Assembly: GCF_000972865.1 (NCBI RefSeq)
Contig: NZ_CP011144.1
Span: forward strand, 3,717,118-3,781,117
From: Pseudoxanthomonas suwonensis
Lineage (GTDB): Bacteria; Pseudomonadota; Gammaproteobacteria; Xanthomonadales; Xanthomonadaceae
Length of the DNA: 64,000 nucleotides
Direction of reading: 5' to 3'
Part shown: piece by piece, positions 33,734 through 43,924 of the stretch
Position numbering within the stretch: position 1 is the stretch's first letter
Layout of the letters: every line of letters begins with the position of its first letter
The notes under the pieces: generated by a model
Seen by the model: the letters and a program-made list of their open reading frames with translations, nothing else
The model's database searches: none
What the model was told of the DNA's origin: nothing
Position numbers and translations under genes: made by a program

Positions 33734-34188
33734 CGCGCTTCTCCTTCCGCTTCGCCAGCCTGCTGCGCGGCACGCACCCGGCGTGCGCCGAGGTCGTCCA
33801 TCTCGCGCTGGTCGCGGCGTTCCTCGCCCTTGCGTTCCTGCGCGCGGTAGCTGGCCGCCAGCTGCTCGAGCACCTGCTTGTCGCGGCTGGCCAGCAGCAG
33901 GCGGGTGCGCTCGGCCTCCAGCTTCTCGCGGCTGTTGTCCACGTTGAGTGTCTGCTGTTCGACCGCGTTTTCCAGGCGATCGAGGAAGGCGCGGCGGTTG
34001 GCCAGTTGCGCCGGGCTGATCGCGGCCATCTGGCTGGAGGCGTATTCGTCGGCGTAGCGGCGCAGTTCGGCCAGCCGCGATTCCTGCAGTTCGTGCGCGC
34101 GCTGGCGCTCGGCCAGCTCGCGGGCCACGGCATCCTCGTGCTCCTGCGCGCGGCGCAGCAGCGGGTCGATGCGGCGGGACTGCATCAT
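33730..34188 (-). CDS. fliJ: Flagellar export chaperone FliJ
   Basis: 152 residues, almost entirely a predicted antiparallel coiled coil (ELAERQRAHELQESRLAELRRYADEYAS...LEAERTRLLLASRDKQVLEQLAASYRAQERKGEERRDQREMDDLGARRV). FliJ inserts into the FliI hexamer and contacts FlhA. The ATG overlaps the fliI stop by 4 bp; a second ATG follows immediately. Family call rests on position, size and coiled coil. Confidence 0.88.
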   Translation of the reverse strand: MMQSRRIDPLLRRAQEHEDAVARELAERQRAHELQESRLAELRRYADEYASSQMAAISPAQLANRRAFLDRLENAVEQQTLNVDNSREKLEAERTRLLLASRDKQVLEQLAASYRAQERKGEERRDQREMDDLGARRVRAAQQAGEAEGEAR

Positions 34189-35615
34189 GCGGCGTTCTCC
34201 TTGGGTTGCAGCAGACCGGGCTCGAGCAGGGCCGTGAGCGCGTCGCGGCTGTGGTGCAGGTCGGCGGCGCGGGCCACGTCCTGGCCCAGGAACTCGACGA
34301 TCTCCGGCCAGCGCTCCAGCGCCTCGTCCACCGCCGCGTCGCCGCCGCGCTGGTAGGCGCCGATCGCGATCAGGTCGCGGTTGGCGTTGTAGGCGGCGAC
34401 CAGGCGCTTGAGCGCGCGGATGCGCATGCGCCAGGTCTCGTCGGCGATGTCCTGGACCACGCGGCTGACCGAGGATTCCACGTCGATGGCCGGGTACAGG
34501 CCGGCGTCGGCGATCCGGCGCGAGAGCAGGATGTGGCCGTCGAGGATCGCGCGGGCGGCGTCGGCGATCGGGTCCTGCGGATCGTCGCCCTCGGTCAGCA
34601 CGGTGTAGAAGGCGGTGATCGAGCCGCGGCCGGCGGCGCCGTTGCCGGCGCGCTCGACCAGCGCCGGCAGCTTGGCGAACACCGACGGCGGATAGCCACG
34701 GGTGGTGGGCGGCTCGCCGACCGACAGGCCGATCTCGCGCTGGGCCTGGGCGAAGCGGGTCAGCGAGTCCATCAGCAGCAGCACGTTCAGGCCCTGGTCG
34801 CGGAACCATTCGGCGATGGCGGTGGCGCGGTAGGCGCCGTGCAGGCGCGCCAGCGGCGGACGGTCGGCCGGGGCGGCCACGACCACCGCGCGGCGCAGGC
34901 CTTCCTCGCCCAGGGTGGTCTCGACGAAGTCGCGCACTTCGCGGCCGCGCTCGCCGATCAGGCCCACGACAATGACGTCGGCGGCGGTATAGCGGGTCAT
35001 CATGCCCAGCAGGGTCGACTTGCCCACGCCCGAGCCGGCGAACAGGCCCACGCGCTGGCCGCGGCCGATCGGCAGCAGCGCGTTGATCGCGCGCACGCCC
35101 ACGTCCAGCGGCTGGATGATCGGTTCGCGCGCCAGCGGATTGATCGCCACGCCGGCCATGCCGACACTGCCCTCGGCGCGGATCGGCCCGCGCCCGTCCA
35201 GCGGCACGCCGTCGGAATCGATCACCCGGCCGAGCAGGCCTTCGCCGACCTCCACGCCGCCGCGGCGGCGCACCGGCACCACGCGGGCATTGGGCAGCAG
35301 GCCGTGCAGTTCGGCGCTGGGCATCAGCGAGGTGCGCTCGCCGGCGAAGCCGACCACCTCGGCCTCGACCCAGCCGCCGTCGGCGACCTCGACCTTGCAG
35401 GTGGCACCCATCGGCGCCTCGCAGCCGGTCGCCTCGAGGGTGAGGCCGACCGCGCGGCGCAGGATGCCCTCGCGGATCAGGCCGCGGCCGGCGGCCGGGT
35501 CCAGTGCGATCGCGTCCAGCCGCGTGGCCAGGCGCAGGTTGCGCGCGGCCAGCCAGTCGGCGGGCACGGCGCCGGGCACGACCGCGGCGGTGGCGGGTGC
35601 GGGAGGCGGGGTCAT
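34185..35615 (-). CDS. fliI: Flagellar export ATPase FliI
   Basis: 476 residues. The F1-beta-like Walker A is FAGSGVGKSTLLGMM, Walker B is in VLLLMDSLTRFAQAQREIGLSVGEPPTTRGYPPSVF, and the family block GSITAFYTVLTEGDDPQDPIADAARAILDGHILLSRRIA is present. FliI energises early export with FliH and FliJ. Overlaps fliH (ATGA) upstream and fliJ downstream by 4 bp. Confidence 0.97.
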   Translation of the reverse strand: MTPPPAPATAAVVPGAVPADWLAARNLRLATRLDAIALDPAAGRGLIREGILRRAVGLTLEATGCEAPMGATCKVEVADGGWVEAEVVGFAGERTSLMPSAELHGLLPNARVVPVRRRGGVEVGEGLLGRVIDSDGVPLDGRGPIRAEGSVGMAGVAINPLAREPIIQPLDVGVRAINALLPIGRGQRVGLFAGSGVGKSTLLGMMTRYTAADVIVVGLIGERGREVRDFVETTLGEEGLRRAVVVAAPADRPPLARLHGAYRATAIAEWFRDQGLNVLLLMDSLTRFAQAQREIGLSVGEPPTTRGYPPSVFAKLPALVERAGNGAAGRGSITAFYTVLTEGDDPQDPIADAARAILDGHILLSRRIADAGLYPAIDVESSVSRVVQDIADETWRMRIRALKRLVAAYNANRDLIAIGAYQRGGDAAVDEALERWPEIVEFLGQDVARAADLHHSRDALTALLEPGLLQPKENAA

Positions 35616-36232
35616 GCGCCGGTCCCGGCCTTGCGCACCACGGTTTCCAGCGCGCCGCGCAGGCGCGCCTCCAGGGTGCCGTCGATGCGCACGCTCTCGG
35701 CATGCACGCGCAGGTCGCCGCGGCCGAGCGCCGGGTCCGGCGTCAGCCGCGCGCCGGCGACCAGCGCCAGCAGCGGCGCCAGCGCCTGGATGTCGTCCGG
35801 GTGCAGGCGCACCTCGACCTCGCGGCTCGCGCCGCCGACCGCGTCCAGCGCTTCGGCGACCAGGTCCGACAGCAGCACCGGGTCGGCATCGTAGGCGCGG
35901 CCGACCAGGCTGCCGGCGATGCGCACCGCCAGTTCGCCCAGCGCGGCGGTGACCTCGTCCTCGAGGCGGGCGAGGGGACGGGAGAAGTTGTCGAGGATGC
36001 CTTCGATCTGCGCGGTAAGGCGGCGCACCTCGGCCTGGCCCTGGGCGAAGCCTTCCTGGTGGCCCTGGGCCAGCCCGGCCTCGTAGCCTTCGCGGCGCGC
36101 GGCGTCCTCGATGGCCTGGATCTCCTCCAGGCTGGGCGGCCGCGGCACCGGCACGTCGACCGGCACGCCGGCAGGCGCGCGCGCGACCGCGGCCAGCTCC
36201 GGCGCCAGCCAGCGCACCGCCGTCCCGGTCAT
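35612..36232 (-). CDS. fliH: Flagellar assembly protein FliH
   Basis: 206 residues. A proline-rich N terminus leads to the GxxxG-like helical segment (YEAGLAQGHQEGFAQGQAEV) typical of FliH stators, then the V-ATPase-E-like C-terminal domain (LVGRAYDADPVLLSDLVAEAL...VEVRLHPDDIQAL...VHAESVRIDGTLEARL). FliH restrains FliI and brings it to the C-ring. ATG at 36232 overlaps the fliG stop by 4 bp. Confidence 0.93.
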   Translation of the reverse strand: MTGTAVRWLAPELAAVARAPAGVPVDVPVPRPPSLEEIQAIEDAARREGYEAGLAQGHQEGFAQGQAEVRRLTAQIEGILDNFSRPLARLEDEVTAALGELAVRIAGSLVGRAYDADPVLLSDLVAEALDAVGGASREVEVRLHPDDIQALAPLLALVAGARLTPDPALGRGDLRVHAESVRIDGTLEARLRGALETVVRKAGTGA

Positions 36233-37242
36233 ACCAGCTCCTCGCCGCCGCCGCCGCTGAGCGCGATCACGCCCTCGTCGGCCAGGCGCCGGACGATGGT
36301 CAGGATCTCCTTCTGCGCCGCCTCGACGTCGGTCAGGCGCACCGGGCCGCGCGCCTCCATGTCCTCGAGCAGGATCTCGGCGGCGCGCTGGGACATGTTG
36401 CGGGTGATCTTCTCGCGCACCCTGACGTCGGCGCCGCGCAATGCGATGCCCAGGCGCTCGCCGGAGACCTCGCGCAGCAGGGTCTGCAGCTCGCGGTCGT
36501 CCAGCTCGACCAGGTCGTCGAACACGAACATCAGGTCCTGGATGCGCTGGCACAGTTCCTGGTCGACCTGCGAGATCGCGCCGAGGATCGACTGGTCCTG
36601 GCCGGTCTCGAGGAAGTTGAGGATGTTGGCCGCGACCTTGACCCCGCCGATGTTGGACGACTTCAGGTTCTGGTTGCCGGAGAACTGCCGCTCCATGATC
36701 TCGTTGAGTTCGTTGAGCGCGTTGGGCGGGATCCCGTCCAGGGTGGCGATGCGCAGCAGCACGTCGGCGCGGGTGCGCTCGGGCAGCAGCTTGAGGGTGT
36801 CGGCGGCGTGGTCGCCGTCCAGGTGCGAGAGCACGATGGCGATGATCTGCGGGTGCTCGTTGCGGACCAGGTCGGCGATCGCGCGCGAGTCCATCCACTT
36901 GAGCGTGTCCAGGCCGGTGGTGTTGCGGCCGAGCAGGATCCGGTCGATCAGGCCGCCGGCCTTGTCCGCGCCCAGCGCCTGGATCAGCACGTTGCGGATG
37001 TAGTCGTCGGCGCCCACGCCCAGCGAGGTCTGCTTGTCCAGCGCGCCGTCGAACTCGTCCATCACCCGCAGCACCTGCTCGCGGGTGACGCCGCTCATGG
37101 TGGCCATCGCCAGGCCCAGCTTCTGCACTTCCTTGGCGCCCATGTGCTTGAGCACCTCGGCCGCGTCGTTCTCGCCCAGCGACAGCAGCAGCACCGCGGC
37201 GCGCTGCACGCCGTTCAGTTCGTCGGCATTAGGTTGCTTCAT
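36229..37242 (-). CDS. fliG: Flagellar motor switch protein FliG
   Basis: 337 residues with all three FliG domains: FliF-binding N-terminal (GVQRAAVLLLSLGENDAAEVLKHMGAKEVQKLG), middle armadillo with EHPQIIAIVLSHLD, and C-terminal torque domain with the charged ridge (FVFDDLVELDDRELQTLLREVSGERLGIALRGADVRVREKITRNMSQRAAEIL). FliG transmits torque from MotA to the MS-ring. Its start overlaps the fliF 3' end by 14 bp. Confidence 0.97.
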   Translation of the reverse strand: MKQPNADELNGVQRAAVLLLSLGENDAAEVLKHMGAKEVQKLGLAMATMSGVTREQVLRVMDEFDGALDKQTSLGVGADDYIRNVLIQALGADKAGGLIDRILLGRNTTGLDTLKWMDSRAIADLVRNEHPQIIAIVLSHLDGDHAADTLKLLPERTRADVLLRIATLDGIPPNALNELNEIMERQFSGNQNLKSSNIGGVKVAANILNFLETGQDQSILGAISQVDQELCQRIQDLMFVFDDLVELDDRELQTLLREVSGERLGIALRGADVRVREKITRNMSQRAAEILLEDMEARGPVRLTDVEAAQKEILTIVRRLADEGVIALSGGGGEELV

Positions 37243-38929
37243 TGCCCACCCATTCCCTCACCACCTGGGCGACCCGCTTGGAATCGGACTTGACCGCCTC
37301 GCGCGCGTTGCGCAGCCGGTCCTCGTATGCATTGGAGGGCAGGGCGATCGGCTGCTGCCGCGCCCCGCCGATCTGCGCGGTGTCGTCGGCCAGCACCGGC
37401 ATGTCGTCCTGGACCAGCGAGACCTCGGCGGTCTCGTCGGCCGCCTGCCTGGCCTTGCGCGGGGCCGGGCCGGCGATCTGGCGCAGCGCCGGACGCAGCA
37501 CGCCGAACAGCAGCGCCAGCACCACCAGCGCGCCGAGCACCAGGCGGGCGACGTCGCGCAGGCGCGGGTCCTCCCACCACTGCGGCGGCTCGACCGTGTC
37601 GCCGGTCTCGCGCACGAACGGCGCGTTGACCACCGACACCACGTCGCCGCGGGCGGCGTCGAAGCCGACCGCCTGGCGGACCAGGTCCTCCACCCGCTTG
37701 ATCTCGTCCTCGCCCATCGCCTGCATCGCCGCCTTGCCGTCCTTGCCCGGGCGCGGCACGTGGTCGACCAGCACCGCCGCGGTCACCCGGCGGATGCGCC
37801 CGGCCGGCTGGCGGGTGTGCTGCAGGGTGCGGTCCAGCTCGAAGTTGCGGGTGGCGCTGCGCGAGGACTCGGTCGGCGTGGCCGCCGCCGCGGTGGCGGC
37901 GCCGGGCAGCGGGGTGCCGTCGGCCTGCTGGGCGGCGGTCGCGCCGGGCGGGGTGTTGCTGGTCGCGCCGGGAATGCCCTGCGGGCCGTCGCCGGTGCTG
38001 GAATTGTTCTCGCTGACCTGCTCGCTGCGCAGCTTGGGCGGCTCGGCGTTGAACAGTTCGCGCGCCTCCTCGGTGACCGAGAAGTCCATGTCCACGGTGA
38101 CCTCGGCGTTGACCCGGCCGGGGCCGGTCAGCGGCTCGAGCAGCTCGCGGATGCGCTGGTTGTAGGAAGTTTCCTGGCGGCGCACCTGCTCGAACTGGAC
38201 CGCGCTCATTTCCGAGGCGCTGTCGCTGCCGTTGCGGCTGAGCAGGCGGCCGTTCTGGTCGACCACGGTGACCCGTTCCGGGGCCAGGTCGGGGATCGAG
38301 GAGGCAACCAGGTGGACGATGGCGTCGACCTGGTTGCGCTCCAGCAGCGCGCCCGAGCGCAGTTCCAGCACCACCGAGGCGCTGGCCGCCTCGCGCTGGC
38401 GGGTGAACGCCGAAGGCTTGGGAATGGCCAGGTGCACGCGCGCGTCGCGCACCGGGCGCAGGGTGCCGATGGTGCGGACCAGTTCGGTTTCCAGCGCGTG
38501 CTGGTAGCGCGCGTTCTCGACGAACTGGCTGACGCCGAAGCCGGGGTCGCGCTCCATCAGCTCGAAGCCGAGGCGCCCGCTGTCGGCAAGACCCGAACCG
38601 GCCAGCTTGAGGCGGGCGTCGTGCAGGTGGGCCTCGGGCACGGCGATCGCGCCGCTGGCCTGGTCGAGCTTGAACGGGATCTTCGCCGCGCGCAGCAGGT
38701 CGACGGCCTCGGCGGTGGCCTTGGGGTCCAGGCCGGTGTAGAGCGGGCTGTAGTCCGGCTTCTGCGACCAGAAGAACACGTACAGGCCGGCGGCCACCGC
38801 CAGCGCGATCATCAGCATCGTGCCGGCCTTGCGGCCCAGCTGCATCTCCTGCAGCTTGACCACGGCCTGCGCGGCCTTCTCGGCGGCCTGGTCGCGGTTC
38901 AACGAATCCTTGGTGATCGAAAGCGCCAT
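37229..38929 (-). CDS. fliF: MS-ring protein FliF
   Basis: 566 residues. The N-terminal membrane helix (TMLMIALAVAAGLYVFFW) and the ring-building domains (YSPLYTGLDPKATAEAVDLLRAAKIPFKLDQASGAIAVPEAHLHDARLKLAGSGL...VQFEQVRRQETSYNQRIRELLEPLTGPGRVNAEVTVDMDF) are typical. A low-complexity insert follows (about 300-365), then the second membrane helix (LVLGALVVLALLFGVLRPALR) and the FliG-binding tail. It is the first structural ring of the basal body. 18 bp separate it from fliE. Confidence 0.96.
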   Translation of the reverse strand: MALSITKDSLNRDQAAEKAAQAVVKLQEMQLGRKAGTMLMIALAVAAGLYVFFWSQKPDYSPLYTGLDPKATAEAVDLLRAAKIPFKLDQASGAIAVPEAHLHDARLKLAGSGLADSGRLGFELMERDPGFGVSQFVENARYQHALETELVRTIGTLRPVRDARVHLAIPKPSAFTRQREAASASVVLELRSGALLERNQVDAIVHLVASSIPDLAPERVTVVDQNGRLLSRNGSDSASEMSAVQFEQVRRQETSYNQRIRELLEPLTGPGRVNAEVTVDMDFSVTEEARELFNAEPPKLRSEQVSENNSSTGDGPQGIPGATSNTPPGATAAQQADGTPLPGAATAAAATPTESSRSATRNFELDRTLQHTRQPAGRIRRVTAAVLVDHVPRPGKDGKAAMQAMGEDEIKRVEDLVRQAVGFDAARGDVVSVVNAPFVRETGDTVEPPQWWEDPRLRDVARLVLGALVVLALLFGVLRPALRQIAGPAPRKARQAADETAEVSLVQDDMPVLADDTAQIGGARQQPIALPSNAYEDRLRNAREAVKSDSKRVAQVVREWVGNEAT

Positions 38930-38947
38930 CGGTATCCGGTCCTGCGG

Positions 38948-39328
38948 TTAGAGCGGCATGTTCATGACGTCCTGGTACGCCTGCACCAGTCGGTTGCGTA
39001 CTTCCACGGTGGCGCGGAAGGCGACCTGCGACTGCTGCGAGGCGACCATCACCCGGGCCAGGTCGGCCCCGGGCTCGCCCAGTTCGAAGGCGCGCTGCAG
39101 CGCGCCGGCCTTGGCCTGCGCCTCGCTGACGCCCTGCAGCGCGCCGCGCAGGGTTTCGCTGAAGCTGGCGCCGGTGACCGCGCCGGCCTGGCCGGGTGCC
39201 TGCACGCCGCCGGCCAAGCCCTGGATCGCGTCGCTGCGCGGCATGTCGCCGGCGACCCGCGTGGCCTGGCCCAGCTGGTTCTGGTAGGCGCGGATCTGCG
39301 ACAGGACGGAGCTGATCGAATCGGTCAT
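38948..39328 (-). CDS. fliE: MS-ring/rod adaptor FliE
   Basis: 126 residues. The conserved C-terminal half (GASFSETLRGALQGVSEAQAKAGALQRAFELGEPGADLARVMVASQQSQVAFRATVEVRNRLVQAYQDVMNMPL) is a clear FliE. It connects the MS-ring to the rod. The ATG at 39328 has GGAGG 6-7 nt upstream. It heads the fliEFGHIJK unit with a sigma-54-type site upstream. Confidence 0.95.
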   Translation of the reverse strand: MTDSISSVLSQIRAYQNQLGQATRVAGDMPRSDAIQGLAGGVQAPGQAGAVTGASFSETLRGALQGVSEAQAKAGALQRAFELGEPGADLARVMVASQQSQVAFRATVEVRNRLVQAYQDVMNMPL

Positions 39329-39359
39329 GGGGCCTCCTGGCGGTGCTCGCCGCTCACGA

Positions 39360-39375
39360 TGCAAGCGGCGTGCCG
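39360..39375 (-). promoter_or_regulatory. Candidate sigma-54 promoter of fliE
   Basis: On the minus strand CGGCAC-N5-TTGCA, matching the fliL site closely, 32 bp before the fliE ATG. Expected to be driven by RpoN with FleQ as activator. Confidence 0.65.
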
Positions 39376-39426
39376 GAATGGCGGCGGGTTTCCGGCGGAA
39401 GGGCGGCAGGCGACGCCCTCGTGATT

Positions 39427-39463
39427 CCGACGCCCGTGTCGCCGGCTGAAGTCGGCTCCTACA
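39427..39463 (+). repeat. GTAGGAGC-type REP-like palindrome (right half only)
   Basis: Only the right half remains: CCGACGCCCGTGTCGCCGGC, then TGAAGTCGGCTCCTACA. It is followed at once by two complete copies. Confidence 0.7.
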
Positions 39464-39488
39464 CAAGGGCGCCCGAGGCCGCGGCTGT

Positions 39489-39586
39489 TGTAGGAGCCGG
39501 GTTCAGCCGGCGACCCGACGCCGTCGGCACAGGCGACGCCCTCGCGTCTCCGACGCCCCTGTCGCCGACTGAAGTCAGCTCCTACA
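39489..39586 (+). repeat. GTAGGAGC-type REP-like palindrome (copy 4)
   Basis: Complete copy with both arms (TGTAGGAGCCGGGTTCAGCC at left, TGAAGTCAGCTCCTACA at right). It is one of two in direct tandem with a period of 123 nt, in the gap between fleQ and fliE. Confidence 0.85.
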
Positions 39587-39611
39587 TGAAGAGCGCCCGT
39601 GTCGCGGCTGT

Positions 39612-39709
39612 TGTAGGAGCCGGGTTCAGCCGGCGACCCGACGCCGTCGGCCCAGGCGACGCCCCCGTGTTCCCGACGCCCGTGTCGCCGACTGAAGTCA
39701 GCTCCTACA
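39612..39709 (+). repeat. GTAGGAGC-type REP-like palindrome (copy 5)
   Basis: Complete copy, almost identical to the one 123 nt upstream, ending 33 bp before the fleQ stop. The 25-nt spacer between the copies (GAGCGCCCGTGTCGCGGCTG region) is also repeated around other copies. Confidence 0.85.
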
Positions 39710-39742
39710 GGAGCGCGGCCGCGTCGCGGCGGCGGGATGGCC

Positions 39743-41202
<1,460 letters not shown>

Positions 41203-41206
<4 letters not shown>

Positions 41207-41583
41207 GGCCCGTCCCTCTGCGCCAGGCGCTCCAGGATCGGCATCACTTCCTGCAGGTAGGACAGCTTGCTGACGAAGTTGTCGGCGCCGGCGCGCATGG
41301 CGTGCTCGCGGTGCTCGGCGTCGTCGAAGTGGCTGGCGATCACGATGTACGGCGGATCGTCCTGGGCCTTGATCAGGCGGGTGGCCTGCAGCCCGCCCAT
41401 CTCCGGCATCGCCAGGTCCATCAGCACCGCGTCCGGGCGCAGCGCCTCGGAGCGTTCGATCGCCTCCAGGCCGTTGCTGGCGGTGCCGGCGATCTCCAGC
41501 CATTCGAGCTTGCGGAAATGGCGCATGGCGGCGTTGATGAAGCCGTCGTGGTCGTCCACGAGCAGGACACGGAGGTGGCGCAT
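41203..41583 (-). CDS. Single-domain response regulator upstream of fleQ
   Basis: 126 residues, receiver domain only: acidic pair VDDHD, phospho-acceptor Asp56 ([12 protein letters not shown]), serine switch residue (IVIASHF) and lysine in NFVSKLSY. No output domain. It lies between rpoN (12 bp) and fleQ (4-bp overlap), so its level is tied to the flagellar regulators. Because the FleQ-like protein lacks its own phospho-acceptor, this free receiver may act in trans (inference). CheY-like motor binding is an alternative. Confidence 0.85.
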
Positions 41584-41595
41584 GGTCGCTGTTCC

Positions 41596-43023
41596 TCAGC
41601 CCGCGCGGGCCAGCAGGGGGGCGGCGCCGCGGCGGCGTTCGCGCGCCGGGGCGATGGACATCTGTTCGCGGTACTTGGCCACGGTGCGGCGGGCGATGTG
41701 CACGCCCTGGCGGGCCAGCAGCGCGGCGATCGCGTCGTCGGCCAGCGGCCGCGCCGCCGGTTCGGATTCGATCAGCCGGCGCACCATCGCCTTGACCGCC
41801 GCGCCGGAGACGCTGGCGCCTTCCAGGCGCACGGCGAAGAAGTGCTTGAGTTCGAAGGTGCCGCGCGGGGTCTGCACGTACTTGCCGCTGGTGATGCGCG
41901 AGACGGTGGACTCGTGCATGCCGATCGCGTCGGCCACTTCCTTCAGGGTCAGCGGCGCCATCGCCTCGTCGCCGCGCTCCAGGAACGCGGCCTGGCGTTC
42001 GACGATCACCCGGGTGGTGCGCAGCAGGGTGTCATAGCGCATCGACAGGCCGCGGGTCAGCCAGCGCGCCTCCTGCAGCAGTTCGCGCAGGCGGCCGGCG
42101 CCTTCGCCGTCGCCGGCCTGGGCCAGGGCGCGCTCGTAGGTGCCGTTGACCGACAGCTTCGGCGCGGTGGCCGGGTTCAGCGCCACCCGCCACTGGCGGT
42201 CGGCCTGCCACACCACCACGTCGGGGACCACGTAGCCGGCGTCGCCGGGTTCGGCCTCGGCCTGCGCCGGGCGCGGCTGCAGCGACAGCACCAGGCGCAC
42301 GGCCTCGGCCACGTCGGCCTCTTCGACGTGCAGCTGGCGGGCGATGGCGGCGTGGTCGTGCGCGGCCAGCGCCGGCAGGCAGTATTCGAGGATGCGCGCG
42401 GCCAGCGGGCGGCCGGCGCAGGGGGCGGGCAGGGCGGCCAGCTGCGCCTGCAGGCATTCGCCCAGGTCGCGCGCGGCCAGGCCGGCCGGTTCGCCGTGCA
42501 GCAGGCGCTGGCGCACTGCCTCGATGCGCTCGGCGGCGACGTCGAAACGGGCGCAGGCGCGCAGCAGCAGCGCCTCGTGGGTGCCGTCCAGGTAGCCCGC
42601 GTCGTCGCAATGCTCCAGCCAGAAGGCGGCGATCTCCAGCGACTGCGGGTCCAGTTCCAGGGCCAGCCGCTGCAGCACGCGCACGCACGGGTCGCTGGAG
42701 CCGGGCTCGGCGATGCGCTGCATGCGGTCGTCGCCTTCTCCGTTCCAGCTGGCGCCGGCCACGTCCCACATCGAAGACTCGGGTAGTTCGTCGAACGCGG
42801 CCGTCTCGAGTTGCGTGTCCGGCTGCGTGCCTTCCGGCACGGCGCCTGCATCGGCGGTGTCGGCCAGTTCCTCGTCCAGTTCGAGCATCGGGTTCTGCTC
42901 GAGCACGCGGGTGATTTCCAGCTGCAGCTGCTGCGCATCGAGCTGCAGCAGGCGGATGGACTGCAGCAGCTGCGGCGTGAGGTGCAGTTGCTGCCCAAGC
43001 TGGACCGAGACGCTGGCTTTCAT
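41596..43023 (-). CDS. rpoN: RNA polymerase sigma-54 factor RpoN
   Basis: 475 residues. Region I is glutamine/leucine-rich ([33 protein letters not shown]); the core-binding part and helix-turn-helix ([39 protein letters not shown]) precede the RpoN box [11 protein letters not shown] near the end. Xanthomonads commonly carry a second rpoN linked to flagellar genes; this copy in the locus is probably that one. It would recognise the -24/-12 sites listed here. Confidence 0.95.
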   Translation of the reverse strand: MKASVSVQLGQQLHLTPQLLQSIRLLQLDAQQLQLEITRVLEQNPMLELDEELADTADAGAVPEGTQPDTQLETAAFDELPESSMWDVAGASWNGEGDDRMQRIAEPGSSDPCVRVLQRLALELDPQSLEIAAFWLEHCDDAGYLDGTHEALLLRACARFDVAAERIEAVRQRLLHGEPAGLAARDLGECLQAQLAALPAPCAGRPLAARILEYCLPALAAHDHAAIARQLHVEEADVAEAVRLVLSLQPRPAQAEAEPGDAGYVVPDVVVWQADRQWRVALNPATAPKLSVNGTYERALAQAGDGEGAGRLRELLQEARWLTRGLSMRYDTLLRTTRVIVERQAAFLERGDEAMAPLTLKEVADAIGMHESTVSRITSGKYVQTPRGTFELKHFFAVRLEGASVSGAAVKAMVRRLIESEPAARPLADDAIAALLARQGVHIARRTVAKYREQMSIAPARERRRGAAPLLARAG

Positions 43024-43124
43024 CGATTTCCCCCGCTGCGCCGGACCCCCTGGCGCGATGGAGGCATCGTGCGCCCGCCGTGTCGGGAATTGAATCGGGG
43101 CGTTCCCGAGGCCGGTGGTCGTTT

Positions 43125-43143
43125 CCCCGACATGCTGTCGGGG
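43125..43143. other. Perfect hairpin between the LuxR-type regulator and rpoN
   Basis: CCCCGACA-TGC-TGTCGGGG, an 8-bp stem with a 3-nt loop, 39 bp after the regulator stop and 100 bp before rpoN. It could be a terminator without a T-run for the minus strand or a regulatory dyad for rpoN. Confidence 0.4.
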
Positions 43144-43182
43144 TTTTCCCTACATCGCCGGTTTTCCGGCGCCGGGGCGCGG

Positions 43183-43815
43183 TCAGCCCAGCTCGTGCCG
43201 GTGCTTGACCGCCAGCAGGACCAGTTCGTTGGCGCGGCGGCAGCCCAGCGTCTCCATCATCCGCGCGCGGTGGGTCTCCACCGTCTTCACGCTGATCCCC
43301 AGGTCGGCGGCGATCTCCTTGCTGCTCAGGCCGCGGCCGATCTGGGCCAGGATCTCGCGCTGGCGCGGCGGCAGCGCCGCCACCCCGACCGGCTTGGCCT
43401 TGCCCAGCATCGGGGCGATCATCCGCGAGGAGATGCGCGGGCTGAGGAACACCTCGCCGCCGGCCGCCGAGCGCAGCGCCAGTTCCAGTTCCAGCGGCGC
43501 GGCGTCCTTGACCACGAAGCCGGCCGCGCCGCGGTCCAGCGCGTCGCGCACGTGCAGTGGGTCGTCGTGCATGGACATCATCACCACGCGCGTGTCCGGC
43601 ACGCGCTCGAGGATGCCGCTGAGCGCTTCCAGCCCGGTGCGGCCGGGCAGGGACAGGTCGAGCAGGACCAGCTCCGGGCGGTGGATGGCGGCCAGGTCGA
43701 TGGCCTGGTCCGCGTTGCTGGCTTCGGCGACCACGTCCACGTCGGAAAAGGTCTGCAGCAGGCGGCTCAGGCCGGCGCGCACCAGGGTGTGGTCGTCAAC
43801 GATCAGAACTCGCAC
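43183..43815 (-). CDS. NarL/LuxR-family response regulator
   Basis: 210 residues. Receiver domain with VDDHT, phospho-acceptor Asp53 (LVLLDLSLPGRTG) and lysine in GFVVKDAAP, then a LuxR helix-turn-helix (LPPRQREILAQIGRGLSSKEIAADLGISVKTVETHRARMMETLG). Start is GTG. No sensor kinase is adjacent. Its place between the PilZ gene and rpoN is typical for xanthomonad flagellar loci, where such regulators affect motility genes. Its targets cannot be read from the sequence. Confidence 0.88.
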   Translation of the reverse strand: MRVLIVDDHTLVRAGLSRLLQTFSDVDVVAEASNADQAIDLAAIHRPELVLLDLSLPGRTGLEALSGILERVPDTRVVMMSMHDDPLHVRDALDRGAAGFVVKDAAPLELELALRSAAGGEVFLSPRISSRMIAPMLGKAKPVGVAALPPRQREILAQIGRGLSSKEIAADLGISVKTVETHRARMMETLGCRRANELVLLAVKHRHELG

Positions 43816-43896
43816 GGATGGGTGAAGGATCCCCGGACGTCGACGGTCACCTTAGCCCATCGTGGCAGCGAGTTGTAGGCGCCGCTCCCGCGAGTG

Positions 43897-43916
43897 GCCG
43901 CCCCGACCGGGGCGGC
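43897..43916. terminator. GC-rich hairpin after the fliD-S-T-PilZ unit
   Basis: A 9-bp stem GCCGCCCCG / CGGGGCGGC with a minimal loop lies 9 bp beyond the PilZ gene stop. No T-run follows on the minus strand, so termination is uncertain. Confidence 0.4.
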
Positions 43917-43924
43917 GGGGGTCT

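Noticed and set aside
39489..39709. Regularly spaced repeats that could suggest a CRISPR array
   Set aside because: The units are about 98-nt palindromes with a 123-nt period and only two full copies, and the same unit occurs singly elsewhere. They fit REP/BIME-like elements, not CRISPR.
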